Shown one piece after another: positions 1 through 9,019 of a stretch of 64,000 nt of DNA (position 1 is the first letter of the stretch; every line of letters begins with the position of its first letter). The notes under the pieces are model-generated. The model was not told where the DNA came from. It saw nothing but the letters and a program-made list of their open reading frames with translations, and made no database searches. The stretch covers positions 62,001-126,000 of the forward strand of contig NZ_QDGZ01000006.1 of assembly GCF_003076135.1 (NCBI RefSeq), read 5' to 3'. The stretch comes from Nocardioides gansuensis (GTDB lineage: Bacteria > Actinomycetota > Actinomycetes > Propionibacteriales > Nocardioidaceae). The position numbers and the translations under genes are program-made.

Positions 1-48
1 ATCAGGTGACAGCCTGCTGCAGGTCCCTGTCTCCTATAAGGACTCGAC

Positions 49-501
49 ATGCTTTCTCGGGTATCGCTTCTCTCGACTCTGCTCATCTCCATTCTCCTCT
101 CGACCTCCGGCACCCCGGCGCACGCCGCGGCCGCGGAGACCTACGAACGGCAAGCGGTGCAAGCCACCAACGCCGCCCGCGACGCACATGACCTCCCAGC
201 CTTGCGCACCGACAACTGCCTCTCGCGCTTCGCGAACCGGCAAGCGCGTCGCATGGCCGACCAGCAAGTCATGTTCCACCAGGACCTGCACCCGATCCTT
301 CGTGCCTGCGGACTGCGCTCGGTGGCTGAGAATGTCGCCTACGGCTACTCCACTGGCAGATCCGTGGTCACCGACGGGTGGATGGAGTCGCCCGGCCACC
401 GTGCCAACATCCTGACCGGCGCACACCGCATCGTCGCCGTTGGCTCCGTCATGGACGAGGGCGGCCGCTGGTGGACGGCACAGGTACTCGGTCGCCGCTA
501 G
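49..501 (+). CDS. Secreted CAP-domain (SCP/PR-1-like) protein
   Basis: A 150-residue exported protein. Residues 1-26 form a signal peptide with a hydrophobic core (LLISILLSTS) and an AHA cleavage region. The rest is a compact CAP domain: NAAR near 41, the histidine of FHQDL at 77, AENVAYG at 93-99 and the W-x-x-SPGHR signature at 111-118, with one cysteine pair (57, 87). The usual CAP His/Glu residues are present. AAGGA lies about 6 bases upstream of the ATG. Bacterial CAP proteins are extracellular and mostly of unknown activity, so no substrate is proposed. A second, unrelated CAP protein occurs near 20 kb. Confidence 0.85.
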   Translation: MLSRVSLLSTLLISILLSTSGTPAHAAAAETYERQAVQATNAARDAHDLPALRTDNCLSRFANRQARRMADQQVMFHQDLHPILRACGLRSVAENVAYGYSTGRSVVTDGWMESPGHRANILTGAHRIVAVGSVMDEGGRWWTAQVLGRR

Positions 502-554
502 CACCTCGACCTAGCCAACTCCGCGCGCTCAATCCCGAGAGTGCGGCCGTTGCG

Positions 555-1352
555 ATGGACAATGACGCGGTGACCGAAACCTGCGGCGAGCTGCCGGACC
601 CACCTCGCCGTGCCCCGGATGTGGAGGACGACTTCACCGACGGCCCCCGCCCCGATCTGTGGATAGCTCACTACCTGCCGCACTGGACGACTCCGGATCG
701 TTCAGCCGCTCGATATGACACCTCGGCGGAGGGTCTCCGGTTGCGTATCGATGCGGAGCAGCCCGACTGGCGTCCCGAGGACAGGTTGCTCCGGGTCTCG
801 AATATCCAGACCGGCAACTACTCCGGCGACCTCGGATCACGCCGCGGAACCCACCGCCACCGAGAAGACGGGCTCGTGGTGCGCACCCCAGGTCCGACGC
901 GGCTGCTCTGGGCCCCCTCCGCGGGGCGGGTGGACGTCAGGGTGAGCGCGACCCGTGACCAGGATTGCATGCTGGCCGCATGGCTCGTCGGAACTGAGCA
1001 CGCAGACGACCGCGCGTCCGGTGAGATCTGCATGTGTGAGATCGACGCCGCTGCTGTCGACGAGACCACCGTCGCCAGGTCGGGCGTGAAGGCGCATGGA
1101 GACGCACGGCTCACCACTGACATGGCTCAGGTCGAGCTGCCGTTCGACGCCACGCACCCGCACACCTGGACCGCGATCTGGGGCCAGGGTGAGACCATCA
1201 TCGGCTGCGAGGGAGTGGTCTTGCGACACCTTCGTCAGGCACCTGACTATCCACTGTTTCTCATGCTTGACCTCTTCGAGGTCGGTAGCCCTCGTGGCGA
1301 GTATCCCAAGACCGCGACCATCCATTCCGTCCGCGGCTGGCACAGCGACTAG
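555..1352 (+). CDS. Probable GH16-like (concanavalin-fold) glycosidase
   Basis: About 265 residues, no obvious signal peptide. The N-terminus has a DDFTDGPRPDLWIAHYLPHW segment, as in beta-sandwich glycosidases. The middle has SGEICMCEIDA, resembling the E-x-D-x-x-E catalytic strand of family 16 but with the order altered. A later TWTAIWGQGETIIGCEGV block looks like the HTYAIEWTPDRI-type strand of that family. The first ATG after the upstream CAP gene was taken as start; no strong ribosome site is visible. Assignment to GH16 is by motif resemblance only. It could be a non-catalytic lectin-like protein. Confidence 0.5.
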   Translation: MDNDAVTETCGELPDPPRRAPDVEDDFTDGPRPDLWIAHYLPHWTTPDRSAARYDTSAEGLRLRIDAEQPDWRPEDRLLRVSNIQTGNYSGDLGSRRGTHRHREDGLVVRTPGPTRLLWAPSAGRVDVRVSATRDQDCMLAAWLVGTEHADDRASGEICMCEIDAAAVDETTVARSGVKAHGDARLTTDMAQVELPFDATHPHTWTAIWGQGETIIGCEGVVLRHLRQAPDYPLFLMLDLFEVGSPRGEYPKTATIHSVRGWHSD

Positions 1353-1656
1353 GTGCCGCCACAAGCCGCGGCGAAAGCCTCTCAACGCCATCTGGAACGC
1401 CATGGGCCAACCACCGGCGGTGGCGTCACTCCGCCGTGAGTCCGCACCGAATGGCGGAGGACGCTGCCGTGGACTGCTGGTCCCACGCATGCCTGGCTCG
1501 CGATGCGGTTGACGCGGCGCGGGAAGCACCATGCGCCATATTGGTGACATTGCCCGTGTCACGTCGGCCGGTGATCCAAGGCCTCGTATGGTCGCGCCAC
1601 GAAGTGTGGTGGCACGCCGCTCGCCTACGTCCGCCGCACGCACTCACACATTAGGG
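1353..1656. other. Non-coding stretch
   Basis: About 300 bases between the GH16-like gene and the CHRD gene. Open frames run through it but none has recognisable protein character or a ribosome site. No clear hairpin or regulatory palindrome was found. Confidence 0.5.
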
Positions 1657-2115
1657 ATGGTCGTCATGGCACAGCGCGTCATTGGGGTAATGGCTCTGGT
1701 TCTCGCGGCGTTGGCGGGAGGCAGTTCGGCCGCCTTCGCTGAGGTCCAGGTGTTCACAGTCCACCTGGCCCCGTCGGGTGATCCGGACGGTTCGGGCGTC
1801 GCGACTTTGCGATTGCAGCCCGACGAGGGGCTTGTCTGCTACTCCATCGTCGTTCGCAACATCGGTGCCCCCACGGAGCCAATGCCAGGGCTGGGTTCGG
1901 CGCACATCCACACACTGGACTCTGGTGGCATCGCGATCGACCTCGACACCGTCTTCAGGGCAACCGGAACCAGCACCCACATCGCCACGGACTGCGTCAG
2001 CGCCGACAGCGACACCATTGATGCGGTGCTCGCCGACCCCGAAGAGTTCTACCTCAACGTGCACACCGCTCAGGCCCCGGCGGGTGCCGTCCAGGGCAGC
2101 CTGGCCGCAGGGTGA
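1657..2115 (+). CDS. Secreted CHRD-domain protein
   Basis: A 152-residue exported protein. A signal peptide (VMALVLAALAGGSSAAFA) is followed by a single CHRD-like domain with GDPDGSGVATLRLQPDEGLVCYSIVVRNI, an AHIHTLDSGGIAIDLD block and the closing NVHTAQAPAGAVQGSL strand typical of the family. CHRD domains are extracellular beta folds first described in chordin; bacterial members have no established function. The start is either ATG 1657 (AGGG just upstream) or ATG 1666. The open frame continues far upstream, but that part lacks a signal-peptide-like start. Confidence 0.75.
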   Translation: MVVMAQRVIGVMALVLAALAGGSSAAFAEVQVFTVHLAPSGDPDGSGVATLRLQPDEGLVCYSIVVRNIGAPTEPMPGLGSAHIHTLDSGGIAIDLDTVFRATGTSTHIATDCVSADSDTIDAVLADPEEFYLNVHTAQAPAGAVQGSLAAG

Positions 2116-2184
2116 CCCCGGTCTTGAGAACCCGCGCCGCGACAGGACCGAGCCGTCCGGCGGCGGAAGAAAACCGCAGCCCAC

Positions 2185-2405
2185 AGGCGGGTGAAAGCAG
2201 GTCGACGTCGCACCCGCGCGGGGTAGTTCGCATGCGCATGTTCAGCTCCTCGACCAGCACATTCCACCTGTCACCTACGTCATAGGCCCCACGCCTGTGC
2301 GGTTCCCTGGTGCCTTCGGAAATGTCTCCCTCGAGAAGCTCGGCCACGGCCGCGCGCTCTATCCAGTCGGCGTACTCAGCGTGCGTCCAACGGTGCTCGC
2401 GGACG
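2185..2405 (-). other. Possible antisense coding remnant (Uma2-like?)
   Basis: Reverse-strand frame reading EHRWTHAEYADWIERAAVAELLEGDI, then a stretch without a clear match. The opening resembles the N-terminus of Uma2-type nuclease-fold proteins (HRWT-x-x-EY followed by ELLEGEI). It starts right where the truncated hydrolase on the other strand begins, with no start codon in the right place. It may be a gene fragment left by rearrangement, or a chance open frame; similarity is weak. Confidence 0.2.
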
Positions 2406-2406
2406 A

Positions 2407-2889
2407 GCGGGCCTGGACTGGTTCGCGGGCATGGCCGATGAGAACCACGCCGCCGAGCAGGGCCGCGACGTCTACGGCGCTTACTTGCAGGAGCACGTCC
2501 TGCCCGTCCTGCTGGCATCCCCGGAGGAGGTCGCCGCTGCGCTGGGAGGGCTGGTGACACCGGTCGACAAGGCCGCCCTGGACGCGCCCTTCTGCGACTG
2601 GATGAGCCGCACCTTCAACCACGCTGCCGCTCAGGGCGTGGTCGGCATGCGCGACGACGGGCTCGCGGCGGTTGCGCCGTGGGGCTTCGCCCTGGCCGAC
2701 ATCCGGGTGCCGGTCGCCGTCTGGCAGGGTCGTCAGGACGCGATGGTGCCGTACGAGCACGGCGTCTGGCTCGCGGAGCACGTGCCGAACGCCGAGGGCC
2801 ACCTGTTCGAGGGCGAAGGCCACCTGTCCCTGCTCACTCGGCTCGACCGGATCCTTGCCGATCTCAAGCGCCTCGGCGGGATCAGCTGA
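2407..2889 (+). pseudogene. 5'-truncated alpha/beta hydrolase
   Basis: C-terminal half of an alpha/beta-fold hydrolase. Recognisable sequence begins at GLDWFAGMADEN (from about 2410), the mid-protein lid region of the family. It runs through IRVPVAVWQGRQDAMVPYEHG (the catalytic Asp segment) to GHLSLL (the catalytic His). The nucleophile elbow G-x-S-x-G and the oxyanion region that should precede this are absent, because the upstream 290 bases are unrelated. A start at ATG 2431 would give a 152-residue protein without a nucleophile, so it is treated as a decayed gene. Confidence 0.7.
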
Positions 2890-2943
2890 TCGCACAGCTC
2901 GCGCGCTCGCCGGCCTTGGCAGAGACGCCGGCAGGGCTGGCAC

Positions 2944-4626
2944 ATGCGGCAACGGGGATGGCGACCGTTCGAGATGGCGCGGCATGATCTACAGGTGAAG
3001 CCGCACGACGACGACACGGTCCGGCAAGGTTTCGCGGCCATGCAGGCCCGCGACTGGCGGAGGGCTCGCGAGATCCTCGAGTCTGTGTCGGAACCCACCG
3101 CCGAGGTGTTCGATGCGCTCGCTCACGCGTCGTACTGGATGGGTGAATATCCTGCGAGTCTTGCTGCGCACGAACGCGCGTACCGGCAGTTCCTCGCTCG
3201 CGGCGACAAGCGAAGCGCCGCGATGACGGCGCGCGGGATCGCCTGGCTACAAGCCGGGATCTACGGGAACTGGTCGGTCATGCAAGGTTGGTACTCACGG
3301 GCGGCGGCGTTGTTCGAGGAGTCCGGCGAGGGATCGGCGCTGGGATGGGCTGCCAACCTGCGTGCCTGGTTCTCAACCGATGGCACCGAGCGCTCACGAT
3401 GGGCGGTGCAGGCCCTCGAAGCCGCCGTGAAGTTCGACGACTGGGATCTTCGGGCCGACACGATGAGCTTCGTCGGCGAGCATCTTGTGCTCGAAGGACG
3501 GACCACTGAAGGTATGCGCGCCCTCGACGATGCGCTTGCCGCGGCGACGGGCGGCGAGGTGCGCGATTACATCGTGCTCGAGGATGTGTTCTGCCGGATG
3601 CTCGCGGCCTGCGAACGAACCTCTGACGTCCCTCGAGCGGAGCAGTGGCTGGCTGTGCTCGAGAAGACCGCAGGAAGGCTGAACACCAAGCCCGGAGCCG
3701 CCGTCTGTCGCGCTCACTTCGGTGGGGTTCTGACGTCCGCGGGCCGTTGGGAGGAGGCGGAGGACCAGTTGATCTCGTCGCTCAGGATCTTCGACGAGGG
3801 ATACGGCGGGATGCGGTTCATGCCACTTGTCCGTCTCGCCGTGCTGCGGGTTCGGCAAGGACGACTCGAGGAGGCGGCCGAGTTGCTCGACGGATACGAG
3901 GAGCTCGACGCCGCCCACGCGCTCGTGCCCCTTTACATCGCCCGCGGGAAGCATGGTCTCGCCGCCGAGATCATCGAACGCGCCCTTGGGGAGTCGGCTG
4001 ACGCGGCTTCTCGCGGAGCGCTCCTTGCGTTACAGGTTGACGTCGCCCTCGCAGCCGCCGACGTCGCGGCCGCGCGGGAGGCTCTCGAAGACCTCGAGAA
4101 CTGTGCCCGCACCACCCCTACCGGCCATCTTCGCGGCCTGGCCGCCTTCGCGAAGGGCAAGGTATGTCTGGCCACGAGCGATGATGCGCACGACTGTCTC
4201 GCGCAAGCTGTGTCGGCCTTCTCCGCAAGCCAGATGCCGCTGGAGCATGCGCGAGCGCGGCTGGCGCTGGCGCGCGCCGTGGCTTCGTCGAAACCACAGG
4301 TGGCCGAGGCGGAAGCGCGCTCCGCCCTCGAGAAGTTCCAGTCGATGTCGGCCGCGCGCGACGCGGATGAAGCCTCTGCGTTCTTGCGGTCGCTCGGTGT
4401 TTCCGTCTCGACGGGCCCGAGAGGGCTTGGCGCTCTCACGAAGCGCGAGGCCGAGGTGCTCGAGCTCCTCGGCCGCGGCCTGTCGAATCCGGAGATCGCT
4501 GACCGCCTCTACATCAGCCGAAAGACGGTCGAGCACCACGTGGGCAGCATCCTCACCAAGCTCCAGCTGCGTAGCCGCTCCGAAGCCGCCGCCCACGCCG
4601 TCCGCGAGAAGTCAGCCCGCAAATAG
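2944..4626 (+). CDS. LuxR-family regulator with helical repeat sensor region
   Basis: About 560 residues. Most of the protein is TPR-like helical repeats (for example FDALAHASYWMGEYPASLAAHERAY). The C-terminal 60 residues are a LuxR/FixJ helix-turn-helix: LTKREAEVLELLGRGLSNPEIA, then ISRKTVEHHVGSILTKL. There is no receiver domain and no NTPase motif. ATG 2944 has AGGG 8 bases upstream; ATG 2974 or GTG 2995 are alternatives. It sits 70 bases before a flavoprotein oxidoreductase on the same strand and probably controls it, a pairing common in actinobacteria. The ligand is unknown. Confidence 0.8.
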   Translation: MRQRGWRPFEMARHDLQVKPHDDDTVRQGFAAMQARDWRRAREILESVSEPTAEVFDALAHASYWMGEYPASLAAHERAYRQFLARGDKRSAAMTARGIAWLQAGIYGNWSVMQGWYSRAAALFEESGEGSALGWAANLRAWFSTDGTERSRWAVQALEAAVKFDDWDLRADTMSFVGEHLVLEGRTTEGMRALDDALAAATGGEVRDYIVLEDVFCRMLAACERTSDVPRAEQWLAVLEKTAGRLNTKPGAAVCRAHFGGVLTSAGRWEEAEDQLISSLRIFDEGYGGMRFMPLVRLAVLRVRQGRLEEAAELLDGYEELDAAHALVPLYIARGKHGLAAEIIERALGESADAASRGALLALQVDVALAAADVAAAREALEDLENCARTTPTGHLRGLAAFAKGKVCLATSDDAHDCLAQAVSAFSASQMPLEHARARLALARAVASSKPQVAEAEARSALEKFQSMSAARDADEASAFLRSLGVSVSTGPRGLGALTKREAEVLELLGRGLSNPEIADRLYISRKTVEHHVGSILTKLQLRSRSEAAAHAVREKSARK

Positions 4627-4696
4627 GGGAGCTCCCCGATGCACGCGTGAAGCGCCTGGTCCAGCCTGATCAAGCAAGCGGATCAAGGAGGCGGAC

Positions 4697-5905
4697 ATGG
4701 GTGGGAGCAAGTACGACGTGATCGTGGTCGGGGCGCGGTGCGCCGGATCCCCGACGGCCATGTTGCTGGCGCGCCGGGGATATCGCGTTCTGCTGCTCGA
4801 CAAGAGGCACTTCCCGAGCGACACCGTGTCGAGCCACTTCATGCAGCAGCAAGGGGTCGCGCTCATCAAGCAGTGGGGACTCCTCGAGAGATTGGTGGGC
4901 CTGGGCGCCCCGCCGGTGCGCTCGACGTCGCTGAACTTCGGGCCGTTCGTCATCCGCGGCAGTGCCCTGCCGATGGATGGAGTCGTGGAGGCCTATGCGA
5001 CGAGGCGAACGCTGCTCGACGAGATGTTGCTCGACGCGGCAGCCGAGTCAGGGGCCGAGGTCCGTGAAGGGTTCACGGTCGAGGGCCTGACGTTCGAGAA
5101 CGGCGTCGTAGCCGGAGTCCGAGGTCGACTGAACGATCGCGAGATGACGGAATCGGCCGCGGTCGTCGTCGGCGCGGACGGCCGAAACTCGATGGTCGCG
5201 CGAGAGGTCGGTGCGCCCATGTACGACGCGGTGCCCCCGCAGGCGGTGACCTACTACTCGTACTGGAGCGACGTCCCTACCGACGGGCTCGAGATCTACG
5301 TTCGCCCGGACCGTTCCTGGGGCATGTTCCCGACGAACGAGGGCTTGACCTGCATTGCCCTGAGCTGGCCTGTCTCCGAGTTCGAGGCGAACCGGCACGA
5401 CGTCGAGGGCAACTTCCTGAAGACGCTCGAGCTGGTCCCGGACGTCGCCGAGCGGGCGCGTGCAGGGACTCGCGTCGAGCGGTTCAGAGGGACAGCGGAC
5501 GTTCCGAACTTCTTCCGCAAGCCCTTCGGCGACGGGTGGGCGCTGGTCGGCGACGCGGGTTACCACAAGGACCCGTGCACCGCCCAAGGCATCGGCGACG
5601 GGTTCCGCGATGCGCAGCTCCTCGCGGAGGCCATCGACACCGGTCTGTCCGGCCGTCAGCCCATACACGAGGCACTGGGCCGGTACGAGAGAGCGCGCAA
5701 CGAGCACGCCATGCCGATCTATCAGTTCACCTGCGAGCTCGCCGCACTGCAGCCACCGCCGCCCGAGAAGGCCGCGCTGCTGGCAGCGGTGGCGCAAGAC
5801 CCCCAGACAAGCAATCGTTTCGTCAGTCTCATCGCGGGATCGGTGTCCTTTGCCGAGTTCTTCGCCCCCGAGAACATCGAGCGAACCATGGCGGTTGCCG
5901 GTTAG
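4697..5905 (+). CDS. FAD-dependent oxidoreductase (p-hydroxybenzoate hydroxylase fold)
   Basis: A 402-residue flavoprotein. The N-terminal Rossmann motif is VIVVGARCAGSPTAMLLARRGYRVLLLDK, with Ala and Cys inside the usual GxGxxG as in geranylgeranyl-reductase-like members. VVVGADGRNSMVAR is the DG motif, and the second FAD site is WALVGDAGYHKDPCTAQGIGDGFRDA. This is the full set for a group A flavin monooxygenase/reductase. An excellent AAGGAGG lies 7 bases before the ATG. It probably forms a unit with the LuxR regulator upstream. The substrate cannot be read from sequence. Confidence 0.85.
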   Translation: MGGSKYDVIVVGARCAGSPTAMLLARRGYRVLLLDKRHFPSDTVSSHFMQQQGVALIKQWGLLERLVGLGAPPVRSTSLNFGPFVIRGSALPMDGVVEAYATRRTLLDEMLLDAAAESGAEVREGFTVEGLTFENGVVAGVRGRLNDREMTESAAVVVGADGRNSMVAREVGAPMYDAVPPQAVTYYSYWSDVPTDGLEIYVRPDRSWGMFPTNEGLTCIALSWPVSEFEANRHDVEGNFLKTLELVPDVAERARAGTRVERFRGTADVPNFFRKPFGDGWALVGDAGYHKDPCTAQGIGDGFRDAQLLAEAIDTGLSGRQPIHEALGRYERARNEHAMPIYQFTCELAALQPPPPEKAALLAAVAQDPQTSNRFVSLIAGSVSFAEFFAPENIERTMAVAG

Positions 5906-5938
5906 CCCGGGCGGCTGCAGCTGCTCACCTCGGCTCTG

Positions 5939-6724
5939 TCAGAGGGTTGCCAGGAAGTAGGACAACACGAAACCGGCGGCGGTGCTGAGGGCGACGGCGG
6001 GGCCGCCCTGTTCGTAGGCCTCGGGCATCAGGGTGTCGGCCAACGACGCGAGGACCGCCCCCGCTGCGAATGCCAACGGCAGGGAGACGGTCTCGTCGGA
6101 GGCGTTCGCGAGTGGACCGGCGCCCACTACGACGGCGAAGGTCAGCAGCACCGCGCAGGCGGTCCATGTACCCAGGATGAACCGTTGCGAGCGACCCTGG
6201 GTGCGCATCGACGCGCTGCCGACGAGCGCCTCAGGGAAGTTGGACACGAAGATCGCCACAAGCAGGGCCACGCCCGCCGCATCGTCGCCGAGGGAGACCC
6301 CCAGCGCCACGTTCTCTGGGACACCGTCGAGGGTGACCGCAGCAAGCAGCGCCAATCCGGCCACCCCGGTAGTCGATGCAGGGCTGGGCGCTTCGTCGGC
6401 GCTGGCGGCGTCGACGTCGAGCTTTTCGCTGCCGTGGTCCTCCTCGACGTCTCCTTCGGCCCACCGGTCAAGGCGTTGGCTGACGAGCGTGAAGACGATG
6501 GCGCCCACCAGGAGGCCCAGGGCGGCGCGCCAGATGCCGCCCTTCTCGTACGAGTCCTCGAACAGCTCGAACGTCAGTGCACAGATCAACGCCCCTGCAG
6601 CGAACGCGAGCATCGCTGCCAGCACACGCTTCGGGATCTGCAGTCGGCCACCAGCCAGTGCTCCCAGCACCAACGCGCTGGACGCGATGGCGCCGTAGAC
6701 CAGCGAGGTCACCACGCTCCACAT
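5939..6724 (-). CDS. ZIP-family divalent metal transporter
   Basis: A 261-residue inner-membrane protein with about eight hydrophobic segments and an acidic central loop (EGDVEEDHGSEKLDVDAAS) between segments 3 and 4. The ZIP signatures are on helices 4 and 5: LDGVPENVALG near 132-141 (Asp in the place of the usual His) and VSNFPEALVGS near 160-169. The family moves Zn, Fe or Mn inward down gradient. The ATG at 6724 was chosen over an upstream TTG at 6733. It converges on the flavoprotein gene. No zinc or iron operator was found upstream. Confidence 0.85.
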   Translation of the reverse strand: MWSVVTSLVYGAIASSALVLGALAGGRLQIPKRVLAAMLAFAAGALICALTFELFEDSYEKGGIWRAALGLLVGAIVFTLVSQRLDRWAEGDVEEDHGSEKLDVDAASADEAPSPASTTGVAGLALLAAVTLDGVPENVALGVSLGDDAAGVALLVAIFVSNFPEALVGSASMRTQGRSQRFILGTWTACAVLLTFAVVVGAGPLANASDETVSLPLAFAAGAVLASLADTLMPEAYEQGGPAVALSTAAGFVLSYFLATL

Positions 6725-6877
6725 CGTACGCAATGGCCGGCCGGGCGTGGTTCGACGTCGAGGGCGAGCCGCGTGCGGGTACGTGGAGGCTCGAACAGCA
6801 GATGGCTGCTCGTGGGCCCATCCAGCAAACGAGGTCGACGGCGCACCCAGGATGCCCGCGCGCAGTCTCGCTGCGAA

Positions 6878-7702
6878 TCAGCCAGATCTGCACGCGGCTC
6901 TGGTGTCGTCAAGGAGATCTTGAGCAGCAGACAGGGTCGCGCGGAGTTCGGCTGCTGTCTTGCCGATGTGCCCGCAAAGTCGGTGGGCGCGCTGGCTGAA
7001 GCCGGCTGGCGCGTGGGGCAGGTCTCCGACGGACGCGACTGCCCCCTTCTCGTTGATCAGCCAACGCCCTGCATCGGCGTGCAAGGCATGCGCGCACAAC
7101 AAGACGATTCGAAACAGACATCCGGCCACATAGGCACTATCCGCTCGGGTTACGGCCTTGCGGGCGTTCTCCAGCGCGAAGGACGCCTCCCACAGCTGTG
7201 CGACCAGTGTCTCCCGGAGCTGGGGCGGATAGGTGCGCGTCTCCTGCTGCAACGCCGTCAACTCCCCGGAGGCGTCGGCGAGTATGCGGGCGAGGGCGAC
7301 CTCGCCGGCGTAGGCGAAGTCGGGTACGCCGAGGGGGTGCCCCGCCTGGCAGTGAAAGCGAAAGCGGCCGTGCTCGGCGTCCCGCCAACTCATGCGTACC
7401 CGGTCGATATCGCGGTAGATCCAGTCCACGGCGGTCCCGTCGAGGTCCAGCCACGCCCCGCCGTCAACCCAGGGCCCCCACTCACCCGGGACCGTCACGC
7501 GGGCCTCGTCACCGGCCCGACGGCGTGCCAGCTGGCCGAGCGCATCGACGTCGAGAGGAGGGCGGTAGTACAGACCGAGGTCCACATCGGACTCGGGTGT
7601 GTGTGCCCCTCGAGCCCGGCTGCCGCGCAGCGTCACCGCCTGGATACCCGCGATCTTGATGAGTTGGCCGGCGAGTTCCTGCAGTGCCTCGTCGCTGATC
7701 AC
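6878..7702 (-). CDS. Nucleotidyltransferase-domain protein (kanamycin NTase-like)
   Basis: A 274-residue protein with a minimal nucleotidyltransferase fold at the N-terminus: GSRARG at 27-32 and SDVDL at 38-42 give the GS and paired-Asp metal ligands. A DLDGTAVDWIYRD strand near 110 could carry the third Asp. The C-terminal half is helical. The GTG start at 7702 has GAGG 8-9 bases upstream. Relatives adenylylate aminoglycosides or act as MNT-type antitoxins; the length fits a stand-alone enzyme rather than the short MNT antitoxin. No HEPN-type partner is adjacent. Confidence 0.75.
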   Translation of the reverse strand: MISDEALQELAGQLIKIAGIQAVTLRGSRARGAHTPESDVDLGLYYRPPLDVDALGQLARRRAGDEARVTVPGEWGPWVDGGAWLDLDGTAVDWIYRDIDRVRMSWRDAEHGRFRFHCQAGHPLGVPDFAYAGEVALARILADASGELTALQQETRTYPPQLRETLVAQLWEASFALENARKAVTRADSAYVAGCLFRIVLLCAHALHADAGRWLINEKGAVASVGDLPHAPAGFSQRAHRLCGHIGKTAAELRATLSAAQDLLDDTRAACRSG

Positions 7703-7877
7703 CGGCCCATCCTCGTACCCACCGCGCAGCGCTTTCCACGTGTTATGCGTGACGCAACGCTCATGTCTTTCTGAAGCAAGGGCCGCTCAGCCGATCCGCA
7801 GCCTGCCCTGGTGCCTAAGTCATCCTGCTCCATGTGGCCTCAGGCAACGCCGGGGGTCGCGGGCTGGCTCGCTCGCA

Positions 7878-8846
7878 TCAGGTGGGAACGACAATCACCT
7901 TCCCGAGCGCGCGTCCCTCGCCGACACGAGCTAGTGCGGCGGAGACCTCGTCGAGTGCGAAGGTGCGATCGATGTGGATCCTCACATCACCGGCAACGCA
8001 GAGGTCGGCAACGGGCTCGAAGTGGGGCGGGCCTTGCTTCACGACCAGTACGCCGATCGAGCGACCGGTGACCCGCCCGACGACCGAGCCGACGGTCAGC
8101 ACGCGCAGCAGCGCGCGAACCGATCCGCCCACGCAGCGATATGTGCCGCCGGACGTCAGCGCGCGCCGGTAGGCGAAGACGGAGCGGGACGCGACCAGAT
8201 CGAGGATCAGGTCGTACCGCCTGGTCGTCCGAGTGAAGTCCACTTTCGCGTAGTCCACGACCTCGTCCGCGCCCATGGAGCGCATGAAGTCCTGCTTCAT
8301 GGCGTTGTCGACACCGGTCACCTGCGCACCCAGCCTCTTGGCGAGCTGTATGGCGAAGGCACCTGACCCCCCGCCGGCGCCGTTGATGAGCACCCGGCTA
8401 CCCGCCATGGCCTTTTCCGTACCTCGCACCGCGATCGCCCCCGCCTGCGGAATGGTTGACGCCTCGGCGAACGTGAGCTGGGACGGCTTGAGGGCGAGTG
8501 CCGACTCCGGCGCCAGCGCGTACTCCGCGAAGCCACCCATCAGCGCCAGGTTGTCGCCATACACCTCGTCTCCGGCTCGGAACCGGCTCACCCCTTCCCC
8601 GACCTCGTCGACCACGCCGGCGATGTCCGATCCGAGTGTGCGCAGGGCCGGGGAACGCAGTCCGCCGATCCGGGCATAGGCGGGCCATCCCCGGAGGGAC
8701 TCCCAGTCGCTGAGATTCACCGAGGTCGCGGCGACCTTCACCCGCACCTGGCCTGCGCGGGGAGAGGGCACCGGCACGTCCTCGAGACGCAGCACATCAG
8801 GCCACCCATACCGGTCGCGCACGACCGCCTTCACGTCCGGCCCCAT
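7878..8846 (-). CDS. NAD(P)-dependent MDR-family reductase (quinone-oxidoreductase-like)
   Basis: A 322-residue medium-chain dehydrogenase/reductase. It has the GroES-like N-terminus (VRVKVAATSVNLSDWESLRG), GSDIAGVVDEVGEGV, and the nucleotide site GAGGGSGAFAIQLAKRLGA near 156, followed by GADEVVDYAKVDF. No catalytic or structural zinc cysteines are present, so it belongs to the zinc-free quinone reductase branch. The family commonly starts MKAVVRDRYG, so the GTG at 8834 is an alternative to ATG 8846. It stands alone between intergenic gaps. Confidence 0.85.
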   Translation of the reverse strand: MGPDVKAVVRDRYGWPDVLRLEDVPVPSPRAGQVRVKVAATSVNLSDWESLRGWPAYARIGGLRSPALRTLGSDIAGVVDEVGEGVSRFRAGDEVYGDNLALMGGFAEYALAPESALALKPSQLTFAEASTIPQAGAIAVRGTEKAMAGSRVLINGAGGGSGAFAIQLAKRLGAQVTGVDNAMKQDFMRSMGADEVVDYAKVDFTRTTRRYDLILDLVASRSVFAYRRALTSGGTYRCVGGSVRALLRVLTVGSVVGRVTGRSIGVLVVKQGPPHFEPVADLCVAGDVRIHIDRTFALDEVSAALARVGEGRALGKVIVVPT

Positions 8847-9019
8847 ACGGGGGTACCCGTGGCCATGGGGGCAACCTACAAGGCAGAGGCATGACCGGGC
8901 CGCGCGGCGGCCTCCGCGTGCGGCATTCCGCCGCGTGAAAGCGCCGGGCAGGCCAGTTCAGCTCAGGCGCGCGCCTGAGCACGGTGACGAGCTTTGTCAG
9001 GTCACCGGTGACGCGGTTC

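Noticed and set aside
6725..6877. Search for a tRNA or tRNA fragment at an island edge
   Set aside because: A GGTTCGA-like word is present but no cloverleaf arms could be built around it; no other tRNA-like sequence was seen in the window.
6878..7702. Reading the nucleotidyltransferase as an MNT antitoxin of a toxin-antitoxin pair
   Set aside because: It is too long for MNT and no HEPN-like toxin gene is adjacent.
6185..7774. 529-codon forward open frame across the ZIP and nucleotidyltransferase genes
   Set aside because: Antisense to two well-recognised genes; no family motif, typical Arg/Gly/Gln-rich shadow composition.
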